From assembly GCA_021323675.1 (NCBI GenBank), contig JAJPKP010000086.1:1-64000 (forward strand): a DNA stretch of 64,000 nt, in the 5' to 3' direction. Below the pieces are notes generated by a model, which was given only the letters and a program-made list of their open reading frames with translations, had not been told where the DNA came from and did no database searches. This document shows, in pieces, positions 52,831 to 61,084 of the stretch. Position 1 is the first letter of the stretch; each line of letters starts with the position of its first letter. This stretch comes from Pseudomonadota bacterium. Its GTDB lineage: Bacteria; Desulfobacterota; Binatia; Binatales; Binataceae. The position numbers and the translations under genes are program-made.

Positions 52831-54216
52831 ATGCTCGATCTCGCGATCGTAGGCGCTACGGCAGTCACTCCGTCGGGCATGCGGCGCGCCGACGTCGGAG
52901 TTCGCGCGGGCAAAATCGCCAGGGTGGCTGACGCCGGCGCGCTCGGTGAAACGGCCTCCCGCACCATCGATGCCGCCGGAATGCTGCTGCTCCCGGGCGC
53001 CGTCGATCCGCACACCCATCTCGATGCCGAAATGTTCGGGTCGCGCACCGCGGACGATTTCGAGTCCGGCACCACCGCGGCCGCTTGCGGCGGCGTCACT
53101 TCGATAATCGACTACGCCTTCCAGCCGGAGCGCGGATCGCTCGCCGACGCGGCCGCTAAATGGAACGAAAAGGCGGAGCGTCGCGCGACGATTGATTATG
53201 GCTTCCATGTCGCGATCCTCGATCCGACGCCCGAAGCGATCGCTCAAATTCCCCGCCTCGCCGAACGCGGCATCACCAGCTTCAAGATCTTCATGATGCG
53301 AGGGTTCGAGGCCCGCGTGCGCGATTTCATGCGCGCCTTTCGCGCCGCAGGCGAAGCCGGCGCCCTGCTGGCGATCCACGCCGAAGACGAACACCTGATC
53401 GGCTATTGCACCGAACGCCTTCTCTCGGAGGGCCACCGCAGCGTCGAATACTTCGCCGCCAGCCGGCCGCCGCTGTCCGAGGAGTCCGCGGTAAAACGCG
53501 CTCTTGCGATGACCGCGGTCGCAGAAGCGCCCGCATATTTCGTCCACCTCTCGAGCGCGGGCGCAATCGATGCGATCCGGCGCGCGAGAGCCGAGGGCCG
53601 AGTCGTCCTGGCGGAAACGCGGCCCATTTACCTCTACCTGACCGAAGACCGCTTCCGCGATCCGCGCGGCGAGCGTTACGTTGGCTATCCTCCCTTGCGG
53701 CCGCAGACGGATGTCGATTCGGTCTGGGCTGCGCTCGCGGATGGCACCATCGACGTGGTAGCAACCGACCATTGCTGCTGGATGCTGGAGCAGAAGCTCG
53801 CGGCCGACCGCTTCACGCGGATTATGCCGGGAATGTCGAACCTCGAGACGCTTGTCCCGATGCTCTATTCAGAGGGAGTGGCGAAAGGACGGATCTCGCT
53901 GGAGCGCATGGTCGATCTGGTCGCGGCCAATCCCGCGAAGATTTTCGGACTCTATCCGCACAAAGGCGCGATTATTGACGGAGCGGACGCCGACCTGGTC
54001 GTGTTCGATCCGAACCGCAGGACGACAATTCGCAGCATCGAGATGCATTCGCGATCCGACTACGATCCGTTTGAAGGGTTCGAGATAACCGGATGGCCGC
54101 GCGAAACCATTGCGCGCGGCGAAGTGATTGTCGCCGATCGCAAGCATTCCGCGCAGCCCGGACGCGGCCGGTTTCTCGCCCGCGATCGCTTCTCTCCCCG
54201 CTGGCGCGAGTCCTAG
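52831..54216 (+). CDS. Dihydropyrimidinase/hydantoinase-type amidohydrolase
   Basis: 461 residues with the amidohydrolase fold. Metal ligands are DPHTHLD (two His), a Lys in the ITSFKIFMMRG segment that would be carboxylated, His in LAIHAEDE, His in YFVHLSS, and Asp in ATDHC. The C-terminal small beta domain has GAIIDGADADLVVFDPNR. Members hydrolyse dihydropyrimidines, hydantoins or allantoin; the set of residues is nearest to the dihydropyrimidinase group. GGAGAAG precedes ATG 52831. It is 15 bases after the phosphoesterase gene and precedes an adenosine-deaminase-type gene, suggesting nucleobase catabolism. Confidence 0.9.
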   Translation: MLDLAIVGATAVTPSGMRRADVGVRAGKIARVADAGALGETASRTIDAAGMLLLPGAVDPHTHLDAEMFGSRTADDFESGTTAAACGGVTSIIDYAFQPERGSLADAAAKWNEKAERRATIDYGFHVAILDPTPEAIAQIPRLAERGITSFKIFMMRGFEARVRDFMRAFRAAGEAGALLAIHAEDEHLIGYCTERLLSEGHRSVEYFAASRPPLSEESAVKRALAMTAVAEAPAYFVHLSSAGAIDAIRRARAEGRVVLAETRPIYLYLTEDRFRDPRGERYVGYPPLRPQTDVDSVWAALADGTIDVVATDHCCWMLEQKLAADRFTRIMPGMSNLETLVPMLYSEGVAKGRISLERMVDLVAANPAKIFGLYPHKGAIIDGADADLVVFDPNRRTTIRSIEMHSRSDYDPFEGFEITGWPRETIARGEVIVADRKHSAQPGRGRFLARDRFSPRWRES

Positions 54217-54295
54217 CTCGCGCGAGAGCGGCCAGCACGACGCGTCGTGAAAGTATTCTCTTGACTCAAACCGGCGGGGCGGCAAGTGATCGTCT

Positions 54296-55291
54296 ATGGG
54301 CGATCTTTCTTCGCTGCCGAAAGCACATCTTCATGTGCATCTGGAAGGATCGATTCGTCCGCGCACGCTTTCCGAAATAGCGGCCCGTCACCGGCTCACC
54401 CTGCCCGCCTGCTTCGAGAAGGGTTACCGCTTTCGCGACTTCGCCGACTTCAATCTGCAATACCGGGCGATTCGCGCCTGCCTGCGGGAGGCGCGCGACT
54501 TCCGGCGCATCGCGTTCGAGTTCTGCCAGGACGAAGCCGCGCAGGGTGTTCGCTACGCGGAGGTTACCTTCACGCTCGGCGCTCACGGACCCAGGCTGGA
54601 GAGCTGGGAGATGCCGCTCGAGTCCGTGTTGGAAGGATTCGAAGCGGGAAGGGAGCGCTTCGGAATCACCTGCCGTGTCATCGTGGACCACGGCCGCAGC
54701 AAGCCTCCTGAACTCGCGTGGCGCGCGCTTGAGACCGCTCTCCGGTACCGCGATCGCGGCGTGGTCGGATTCGGCCTCGGTGGAGACGAAAAGTACCCGC
54801 CGGAGATCTTCGCCGATGTCTTTCACGCGGCCGTGGACGGCGGACTGCATTCCGTCCCGCATGCGGGAGAGATAACGGGCCCTGAAAGTATCCGCGGAGC
54901 TCTTGTTGCGCTGCGCGCCGAACGTATCGGGCACGGAATCAGCGCGATCGAGGATCAGTCGCTGGTCGAGGAGCTGAAATCGCGCGGCGTTGCGCTGGAG
55001 GTATGCCTGACGTCGAACGTCGCCATTCCGGCGCTGGTGCCGTCAATCGACCGGCATCCGTTGCCGAGACTGATAGATGCGGGATTGACCGTAACCATCA
55101 ATTCGGACACACCCGCGATTTTCTCCGCGCCAATAGCGTCCGAGTACGAACTGGCGAAGAAGACCTTCGGCCTGAACGACGAAGCGATGGCCGAGCTGGC
55201 AAGGGCGAGCGTCACGGCATCGTTCGCCGGCGAGTCGGCCAAGTCGTCGATACAGAGCGAGATCTCCCGATGGCTCGAGGAGAGCCGCTAG
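54296..55291 (+). CDS. Adenosine deaminase-family protein
   Basis: 331 residues. Zinc ligands His13/His15 sit in HVHLEGS; the catalytic Glu192 and His189 are in VPHAGEI; His213 is in RIGHGIS; the zinc aspartate is Asp271. The residue after it is Thr272 (NSDTPAIF), whereas most adenosine deaminases have Asp (SDDP or TDDP), so the substrate may not be adenosine. Aminodeoxyfutalosine deaminase and adenine deaminase are alternatives in this superfamily. ATG 54296 has no strong ribosome binding site. It ends the + strand block, converging on a BtuF-like gene. Confidence 0.84.
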   Translation: MGDLSSLPKAHLHVHLEGSIRPRTLSEIAARHRLTLPACFEKGYRFRDFADFNLQYRAIRACLREARDFRRIAFEFCQDEAAQGVRYAEVTFTLGAHGPRLESWEMPLESVLEGFEAGRERFGITCRVIVDHGRSKPPELAWRALETALRYRDRGVVGFGLGGDEKYPPEIFADVFHAAVDGGLHSVPHAGEITGPESIRGALVALRAERIGHGISAIEDQSLVEELKSRGVALEVCLTSNVAIPALVPSIDRHPLPRLIDAGLTVTINSDTPAIFSAPIASEYELAKKTFGLNDEAMAELARASVTASFAGESAKSSIQSEISRWLEESR

Positions 55292-55352
55292 ACGACCGGC
55301 GCAAATCTGCCCGAAGCGAGTGCGTTTCTTCGTCGTTTCGCTTCCGCTCCGG

Positions 55353-56267
55353 CTAGAGACGGACCCAGCCGCGGCCTTCGTGGCCGAAGCGGAAAATCTC
55401 GGGATGAAGAATCTCTGCGAGGATTTCCAGCGACTCCACGATACGCGGTCCGGGGCGGTTGAAGTACTGGTTGCCGTCGGCAAGAAAAACCTTCTTGTCG
55501 CGGACCGCCCGAAGACCGCTCCATCGCGGGTCGCGCGTGAGCGCGGGAAGCTCGGCGCGGGAGCGGGCGATTGAGAATCCGCAGGGCGAGACCAGGATTA
55601 CTTGGGGATTCTTCTCCGCAAGTTCTTCGAACGTCATCCACGGCGAATGCTCGCCCGCCTTGCCGAACAGGTTGGCGCCGCCGGCCATCGCGACCAGCTC
55701 CGGCATCCAGTTTCCCGCCGACATCATCGGATCGATCCATTCGATGCAGGCAAAAGTGGGAAGCGCGCCGGCGGAGGCAGCCCGCTCGCGGATCGTATCC
55801 ATCCGCGCGCGCAGCCGTCCCACCAGATCCAGCCCGCGATGCTCGTCGCCGAGCGCCTTTGCCACGCGCACCATGTCCGCGAGCACGTCGCCCAGCGAAT
55901 AGGGCGCGAGCGCGACGATTTGGGGGCGCGCGCCAAGCCACTGCGCCACGGCGGCCTCGACGTCGTTCTGGCTCACCGCGCACACCTCGCATTGCGACTG
56001 CGTGACGATTACATCCGGCTTCAGATCGCGAAGACGTCCCCCGTCGACCCGGTAAACCGAGAGGGCTTCGCGCACGATTCGCTTCACGCGCTCATCGATC
56101 TCGGCGCTCGCGCCTTCAACCTGAAACTTTGGCTCGGTCAGCGCCGGCAACCGCTCGACATCCGCGGGAAAATCGCACTCGTGCGATCGCCCGACCAGTT
56201 CACCGCGAAAACCCAGGGCGCAGACGATCTCGGTGGCGCTTGGCAGTAAAGTGACGATTCGATGCAT
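55353..56267 (-). CDS. BtuF-like protein without signal peptide
   Basis: 304 residues from ATG 56267, starting directly with MHRIVTLLPSATEIVCALGFRGELVGRSHECDFP, the BtuF N-lobe motif with no signal sequence ahead. It contains VTQSQCEVCAVS, a Cys-X2-Cys motif characteristic of this cytosolic-type branch and absent from the BtuF at 48.3 kb. The rest follows the periplasmic-binding-protein fold (LAPYSLGDVLADMVRVAKALG). Ligand and role are unknown; cobalamin or related cofactor binding is possible. It is 21 bases after the lipoprotein gene, in its operon. Confidence 0.82.
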   Translation of the reverse strand: MHRIVTLLPSATEIVCALGFRGELVGRSHECDFPADVERLPALTEPKFQVEGASAEIDERVKRIVREALSVYRVDGGRLRDLKPDVIVTQSQCEVCAVSQNDVEAAVAQWLGARPQIVALAPYSLGDVLADMVRVAKALGDEHRGLDLVGRLRARMDTIRERAASAGALPTFACIEWIDPMMSAGNWMPELVAMAGGANLFGKAGEHSPWMTFEELAEKNPQVILVSPCGFSIARSRAELPALTRDPRWSGLRAVRDKKVFLADGNQYFNRPGPRIVESLEILAEILHPEIFRFGHEGRGWVRL

Positions 56268-56288
56268 CCGCGTTGCCTCGCAGTTCGT

Positions 56289-56735
56289 CTATTGAACCTT
56301 GCACGATTCAATCTGATCCATCCCCGTCGATCGGTCCACCCGCGTCAGGGTGACTCGCCCCTCCGTGACGCCGGCCGCAACCTCCTCGCGGATAAAGTAT
56401 TCCGTCTCTGGGCGGGTCTCGAATGCGATGCGGCTGCCGGCGTCGCTGGACGCATAGCAGGTGATTTCACCCGGCGCTTCGACGAAGCTGTGATAGCCGC
56501 CCGCTCCAATCGCGGTCGTGCTATGGCCGCAGGTAATCTCCGGCTCCAGCGCGGCTCCCATCAGATGATAGGGGCGGTAAACGTAGACCACCGACCGATT
56601 GCTGGTGAGCTGCTCGCGCCGAAACGACTGGCCCTCGACCTCGCAGCCGGAGAGCAGCGCCACGATCGCGAGCAGCACGACCGCGGACGGGAACTTCAAT
56701 AACTTTGAGTTAGTCAAACGAAACCTTTCTGTCAC
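56289..56735 (-). CDS. Lipoprotein, unknown function
   Basis: 148 residues. The signal segment FPSAVVLLAIVALLSGC ends in a perfect lipobox LLSGC. The mature part is beta-rich with RSVVYVYRPYHLMGAALEPEI, a pattern seen in DUF2846-like lipoproteins of unknown role. GTG 56735 is the longest start; a TTG at 56717 with AAAGG six bases upstream is equally plausible. Followed after 21 bases by the BtuF-like gene. A terminator-like hairpin lies just upstream of its start. Confidence 0.78.
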   Translation of the reverse strand: MTERFRLTNSKLLKFPSAVVLLAIVALLSGCEVEGQSFRREQLTSNRSVVYVYRPYHLMGAALEPEITCGHSTTAIGAGGYHSFVEAPGEITCYASSDAGSRIAFETRPETEYFIREEVAAGVTEGRVTLTRVDRSTGMDQIESCKVQ

Positions 56736-56752
56736 AGTTCGAGCGGGCCTTC

Positions 56753-56786
56753 AAAAAGAAACGGCCCGCGCGCCGGGCGAGCCGTT
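56753..56786 (-). terminator. Terminator-like hairpin upstream of a lipoprotein gene
   Basis: On the minus strand AACGGC (56781-56786 read as plus GCCGTT) pairs with GCCGTT (56760-56765), with an inner CCG/CGG extension, and is followed by TTTCTTTTT (plus 56753-56761). It is a good terminator shape, but no gene ends there on the minus strand. It lies 18 bases upstream of the GTG start at 56735, so it may attenuate that gene or end a short untranslated RNA. Confidence 0.55.
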
Positions 56787-56840
56787 CCCATTCACAGCAC
56801 ATCCAAGAGGTTTGGTTAGGTTACCTGAAAATCGTCCACG

Positions 56841-56869
56841 TTGACAAGGGTCAAAATGGGCCAGATGCT
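56841..56869 (+). promoter_or_regulatory. Promoter of the Hsp70-like gene
   Basis: TTGACA at 56841-56846 matches the -35 consensus exactly. Seventeen bases on, GATGCT at 56864-56869 is a weak -10. ATG follows at 56876, so the transcript would have almost no leader. Confidence 0.45.
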
Positions 56870-56875
56870 TGTCGC

Positions 56876-58195
56876 ATGACCATCAATAATTTCCCCATCG
56901 AAGCGGTCGGCCTCGACTTCGGAACCACCAACAGCGCGATCGCGATCGTCGCCCGCGACCGCGCGCCGCGGCTCGCGCAGTTCGAACCCGGCGCGGACGG
57001 CGGCACGCGCGCGGAAACCTTCCGCTCGATCCTGTTCTTCGAAGCGACGGAAGACACGGGCGGCACCGAGTCGGCGCTTTCGGTGGGTAACGCCGCGATA
57101 CGCCGCTACCTGGCGGCGAGCGGAAACGGCAGGCTGGTCCAATCGCTCAAATCTTTTCTCGCCGTGCGCAGCTTCCAAACCACCGACATCATGGGCGAGG
57201 ACTACTCGCTCGGCGATTTGCTCGCGCCGATCCTGATTGCGCTGCGCGATGCGGCCGAGGCCCAGTTCGGCCCGCTGCCGCGGCGTGTTGTCGTGGGAAG
57301 GCCGGTGCATTTTTCGGACGCGCACACGGAAACGGATGACGATTTCGCGCTGTCGCGTCTCGACGTCGCGATCCGGCGGGCGGGCTGGGACGAGATCGTG
57401 TTCGAGTACGAACCAATCGCGGCCGCCTATGACTACGCAAGCCGCATCCCGCGCGACGAGATCGTGCTGATCGGAGACTTCGGCGGCGGCACGAGCGATT
57501 TTTCCCTCGTGCATTTACGTCCCGGAACCGCCGGCACATCGCGCGCCCGCCACCACGAGATTCTCGGCAATGACGGCGTGGCGCTCGCCGGTGACGCATT
57601 CGACGGCCGGATGATGCATCATATCGTCGCGCCGGAACTCGGGCGCGGAACAAAATATCGCTCGCCATACGGCAGGGTTCTGCCCATGCCCACCTGGCCC
57701 TATACGAAGCTCGAACGATGGCATCATCTGTCGATGCTGAAAAACCGCACAACGCTCTATCGGCTGCGCGAGCTGGAGCACGACGCGCTGGAGCCGGCCA
57801 GGATTGCCGCCCTCGTGCATGTGATCGAAAGCGATCTCGGCTACTACCTGTTTCGTTCGGTCGAAGCGACAAAGATTGACCTGTCATCGGAGGAATCCGC
57901 GAAGTTCAGCTTCGCCGACCCGCCGGTTGAGATTGGCCGGATCGTCGCCCGATCCGAGTTCGAAGCGTGGATTACCCGCTACCTTGGCGAGATCGAGCGA
58001 TGCGTCGATCGCCTGATGGAAGCGGTCGGAGTCAGACCGGGCGAGATCGGCAGCGTTTTTCTGACGGGCGGATCGTCATTCGTGCCGGCGGTGCGGCGCA
58101 TTTTCGCATCTCGCTTCGGCGCGGAGAAAATTCATCTGGGCAACGAGTTCACCTCGGTAGCGCGCGGGCTCGCCCTGCGGGCGCTCGAGGATTAG
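56876..58195 (+). CDS. Hsp70-family protein, YegD-like
   Basis: 439 residues comprising only the nucleotide-binding half of Hsp70. The phosphate 1 loop GLDFGTTNSAIAI, the connecting VVGRPVHFSD, the phosphate 2 loop IGDFGGGTSDFSLV and the adenosine motif FLTGGSSFVPAVRRIF are present. There is no substrate-binding domain or EEVD-type tail, so it is not DnaK; the length and layout match E. coli YegD. Role is unknown; ATPase activity is expected. It stands alone after a TTGACA promoter, divergent from the lipoprotein gene. Confidence 0.88.
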   Translation: MTINNFPIEAVGLDFGTTNSAIAIVARDRAPRLAQFEPGADGGTRAETFRSILFFEATEDTGGTESALSVGNAAIRRYLAASGNGRLVQSLKSFLAVRSFQTTDIMGEDYSLGDLLAPILIALRDAAEAQFGPLPRRVVVGRPVHFSDAHTETDDDFALSRLDVAIRRAGWDEIVFEYEPIAAAYDYASRIPRDEIVLIGDFGGGTSDFSLVHLRPGTAGTSRARHHEILGNDGVALAGDAFDGRMMHHIVAPELGRGTKYRSPYGRVLPMPTWPYTKLERWHHLSMLKNRTTLYRLRELEHDALEPARIAALVHVIESDLGYYLFRSVEATKIDLSSEESAKFSFADPPVEIGRIVARSEFEAWITRYLGEIERCVDRLMEAVGVRPGEIGSVFLTGGSSFVPAVRRIFASRFGAEKIHLGNEFTSVARGLALRALED

Positions 58196-58237
58196 GCGGC
58201 GGGCCCGGTTGTCATAAATTTGCGCCTGCACGACCCG

Positions 58238-58990
58238 CTACGCCGCCGCATGCGGGTATTCCTTCGTCAGTTCCGGAAGCTCGAGGCCGAGCTGATCGCA
58301 GCGTTTTTCGATCATCGCCAGGAACAGATCCGCCAGCTCCTGGTTGTCGCGCGATTTCAGGCCGTAGCGGATGCAATCGAAAGTGAAACCGCTGCCCGGC
58401 GGACCGAAGAAGTTCACCGCGCGCGGCATCCATTCCCGAAGCGCGGCGTTGACGGGTTCGGGACCGAAGCGCTCGACCGCGCGCCCGAGCTGCTCCGCGG
58501 CGAAGACATCGTGATCGGCTTCTTCCTCGAGGATTATCTCGGCCGCGGCGGCGTGAGGCGCGTAGCTCGAATCACGGTAGTTGACCCCGATCATGACCAG
58601 CCCGGTCGCATCCAGCGCGATCGATGCCATCAAAAGGTCGAGCTCGCCGCGGGCCTGCTGCGCGAAGTGCATCGGCGCTTCGAACGACGGCGCCCTGACC
58701 ACGGTGATCATCGTTCGGTCCGCCTGCTTTTCGCTGACGCCGATCTCTTCGAGAGCGCTATAGATGAGGCGCGCGTGCTTGTGCTCTTCGTGGAAGGTCT
58801 TCTCGAGCACCGGGCGCAAGGCCGCATTCTCCACCGTCTCGATCGCGCGCTGATAGCCCAGCGCGGTCAGCTTTTCCGCCATCGCATGCGCGGCAAGCAG
58901 GCGGGTCAGCACCCTGCGATAGTTGGGATCGATGCCGCCGAGATCGGCGGCGGTCACCGAACGGGGCGGATACTCGCGCCGCGGCGGCAT
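58238..58990 (-). CDS. Ferritin-like PaaA/PaaC-family protein
   Basis: 250 residues, helical. Two carboxylate/His clusters that would bind a diiron site are visible: ETVENAALRPVLEKTFHEEHKHARLIYSALEE and AAEIILEEEADHDVFAAEQLG, the EExxH pattern of the phenylacetic acid catabolic (PaaA/PaaC) family. Such proteins form part of ring-activating epoxidase complexes or stand alone. No other Paa gene is adjacent, so this is probably a stand-alone homologue with unknown substrate. ATG 58990 lies 5 bases after the MaoC-like gene. Confidence 0.8.
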   Translation of the reverse strand: MPPRREYPPRSVTAADLGGIDPNYRRVLTRLLAAHAMAEKLTALGYQRAIETVENAALRPVLEKTFHEEHKHARLIYSALEEIGVSEKQADRTMITVVRAPSFEAPMHFAQQARGELDLLMASIALDATGLVMIGVNYRDSSYAPHAAAAEIILEEEADHDVFAAEQLGRAVERFGPEPVNAALREWMPRAVNFFGPPGSGFTFDCIRYGLKSRDNQELADLFLAMIEKRCDQLGLELPELTKEYPHAAA

Positions 58991-58995
58991 AAGCG

Positions 58996-59433
58996 TCAGT
59001 GCAGATGCCGCGCGGGAAGCACCACGGTTGCGGACCCCGGCGTGGTTTTTTCGCCCTTCGCGTTTTCCAGCCAGATCTCGCAGTCAACGAGGTGCTGATC
59101 ACCCTCGTGATACTTCTTCACAACCTTGCCGCGACATACGACCTTCGACCCCGGCTGGTCCATCCCCCGATACTGCACCGACAGTTTCCGGAGCCATCCT
59201 TCGGGTCCGGCGAAATCGGTCATCAGCTGGCCCAGAAATCCGTTCTTGAGCGCGCCGTGCAGGATCACGCCGGGCAGCTTGTTCGCCAACGCGAAGTCCT
59301 TGTCGTAATGAATCTGGTAAAAGTCGCCTGACGCGCCGGCATACTTGACGAGCTGCTGGGTGGTCGGATTTTTTTCCAGCGGCCCAATCTCAGAGCCTAC
59401 TTCGACATCTTCGAAATAAATCTGCTTCGCCAT
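58996..59433 (-). CDS. MaoC-like enoyl-CoA hydratase subunit
   Basis: 145-residue hotdog-fold protein. The hydratase 2 motif YAGASGDFYQIHYDKDFA carries the catalytic Asp-X4-His pair. ILHGALKNGFLGQLMTDFAGPEGWLRKLSVQYRG follows. It adds water to trans-2-enoyl-CoA with R stereochemistry, usually as a dimer. GAGGAA precedes ATG 59433. The upstream gene encodes a homologue lacking the catalytic His, so the two probably form one heterodimer, as in mycobacterial HadA/HadB. Confidence 0.9.
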   Translation of the reverse strand: MAKQIYFEDVEVGSEIGPLEKNPTTQQLVKYAGASGDFYQIHYDKDFALANKLPGVILHGALKNGFLGQLMTDFAGPEGWLRKLSVQYRGMDQPGSKVVCRGKVVKKYHEGDQHLVDCEIWLENAKGEKTTPGSATVVLPARHLH

Positions 59434-59453
59434 CGTCGCTTATTCCTCCGCGC

Positions 59454-59909
59454 CTAGTAGCGGATTGCGGTCGAGCGCTGAGTCACGCACAACTGGCCAA
59501 ACTGGTTCGTGTACGTGGTTTCCATCGTGATAAACACCATCGGCCCAAGCCGCCCTTCCGATTCCTTGAGATCAACCAGCCTGGTTTGAGCGGTGATCCG
59601 GTCCCCGGGGCGAATGGGATGGAAATATTCCCAGTCGGAACCGCCGTCGAGTCCGCGAAACGAGTCGCCCAGGGCGGGCAACTTTACATCGGGAATCGGC
59701 GACCCCATCGAACGGCAGAAGGTGGGAGGAGCGATCACGCCCCCGAAGCGAGTCTCGCGCGCCCGTTGCTCGTCGTTGAACAGCGGATTCGGGTCTCCGA
59801 TCGCCTCCGCGAACCGGCGAATCGCGCCGCGTTCGACCTCATAAGTGCGCGGCTCGCCCATCTTTCCGATTTGCTTGAGCACCTCGTCGGTAACAATCTT
59901 GTTCGCCAT
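59454..59909 (-). CDS. MaoC-like FAS1-type dehydratase, non-catalytic partner
   Basis: 151 residues with the same hotdog fold as the gene below it. The corresponding motif reads AIGDPNPLFNDEQRARETRFGG: the Asp is present, but the histidine position is Phe, so it is probably catalytically silent and serves for substrate binding. GVIAPPTFCRSMGSP and DWEYFHPIRPGDRITAQT follow. CAAGAGGAT precedes ATG 59909. 20 bases upstream of the catalytic MaoC subunit. Confidence 0.88.
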   Translation of the reverse strand: MANKIVTDEVLKQIGKMGEPRTYEVERGAIRRFAEAIGDPNPLFNDEQRARETRFGGVIAPPTFCRSMGSPIPDVKLPALGDSFRGLDGGSDWEYFHPIRPGDRITAQTRLVDLKESEGRLGPMVFITMETTYTNQFGQLCVTQRSTAIRY

Positions 59910-60036
59910 CGCTCGATCCTCTTGTCGCTTGATTTTTTCTTATTACCACACCGGCGCGCGCCCCGTTAACGGATTAACAAGCGCGCGGGCGCAGGCTTAT
60001 CATCGAGCCGAAAGCCGACGACGGAGGACGATCGCG

Positions 60037-60321
60037 ATGGCGAAGCTGAGCGATGCGCAAATAGCCGAAAAGCTCAAATCGTTGCCCGGATGGGAGCGAC
60101 AGGGCGACTCGATCCGCAAGCTGTTCCGCTTCAACGAGTTCATGGAAGGAATAGAATTCGTAAACCGGGTCGCGCGGAAGGCCGAAGCCGCCGACCATCA
60201 CCCCGACATCGCAATCAACTACACGCGGGTCACGATGGCGTGTTCGACGCACAGCGCCGGCGCAATCACTGAAAAAGACTTCCGCCTGGCGCAGGAAATC
60301 GAGCAGGCCGCGAAATCATAG
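60037..60321 (+). CDS. phhB: Pterin-4-alpha-carbinolamine dehydratase
   Basis: 94 residues, the full size of the family. The core motif FMEGIEFVNRVARKAEAADHHPDIAINYTRVTMACSTHSAGAITEKDF contains the conserved HHPD-type pair that handles the carbinolamine. It recycles tetrahydrobiopterin oxidised by aromatic-amino-acid hydroxylases, and in some bacteria acts in molybdopterin or transcription. ACGGAGGAC precedes ATG 60037. Alone, converging on the deoxynucleoside kinase; no hydroxylase gene is next to it. Confidence 0.92.
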   Translation: MAKLSDAQIAEKLKSLPGWERQGDSIRKLFRFNEFMEGIEFVNRVARKAEAADHHPDIAINYTRVTMACSTHSAGAITEKDFRLAQEIEQAAKS

Positions 60322-60363
60322 GGAAATCGCCGGCAGGCCCGAATCAAAAGGGATCGCGCGCGG

Positions 60364-60978
60364 TCAGCTCTTTCTTGGGACGAAGTGCTGAGTGCCCTCG
60401 CCAGCGTTGTTGATTTCGCGCACCAGATCGGCAAGGTCTTCCGGATTTGCGACGAAGTCGATGTCGGAAGTATCAACCACGAGCAGCGGCGCTTCGTCGT
60501 AGTAGAAGAAAAAGTCGCGATAAGCCGCCGACACGCGCTCCAGGTATTCGAAGCTGATGTCGCGCTCGAAATCGCGATTGCGCTTGCGCAACCTATCGGC
60601 CAGGACCTCGACCCTCGCGCCCACGTAAACGACCAGGTCGGGCTTGGCCATCTCGGCGTTCAGCAGTTGATATACGCCCTCGTACAGCTTCAGCTCGTCA
60701 GGCGAGAGATTCAGGCTCGCGAAGATGCGATCCTTGGCGAACAGGTAATCCGCGACCGTCATCTGGGCAAACAGATCCTGCTGCGAGAGTTCGCGCTGTT
60801 GATTGTAACGGGTCAGCAGAAAGTAGAGCTGCGCGGGAAAGGCGTACTTGTCCGGATCTTCGTAGAACTGCGGCAGAAACGGATTGTTGTCCGAATCTTC
60901 GAGGACCAGCCGCGCGTTCAGCTCCTTGCCGAGCGCTTGCGCCAGCGTGGTCTTGCCGACGCCGATAGGTCCTTCCAC
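60364..60978 (-). CDS. Deoxynucleoside kinase (dGK/dAK type)
   Basis: Phosphorylates deoxynucleosides for DNA precursor salvage. The P-loop EGPIGVGKTTLA, the EDSDNNPFLPQFYEDPDKYAFPAQLYFLL segment with substrate Gln, the DRIFASLNL (DRS-like) motif and the LID RKRNRDFERDISFEYLER are those of the dCK/dGK family. The GTG at 60978 lies two residues before the P-loop, so the first strand (RRTYIA) would be cut off; the frame stays open upstream through CTG 61002 and beyond with no ATG, GTG or TTG. The true start may be CTG 61002 or another rare codon. Ends near the carbinolamine dehydratase. Confidence 0.87.
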   Translation of the reverse strand: MEGPIGVGKTTLAQALGKELNARLVLEDSDNNPFLPQFYEDPDKYAFPAQLYFLLTRYNQQRELSQQDLFAQMTVADYLFAKDRIFASLNLSPDELKLYEGVYQLLNAEMAKPDLVVYVGARVEVLADRLRKRNRDFERDISFEYLERVSAAYRDFFFYYDEAPLLVVDTSDIDFVANPEDLADLVREINNAGEGTQHFVPRKS

Positions 60979-61084
60979 GGCGATATAGGTTCGTCGCCGC
61001 AGAAGGATCGGCTTTTTCTTTGGCGGCTCAGGCTTGCCAAGCCGCAGGGTTCCCGTCTTTCCCGTGCGGCGGGATTTTCTGCGG

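Noticed and set aside
56876-58195. DnaK chaperone
   Set aside because: Only the nucleotide-binding part is present; no substrate-binding domain, so a YegD-like Hsp70 is the better call.
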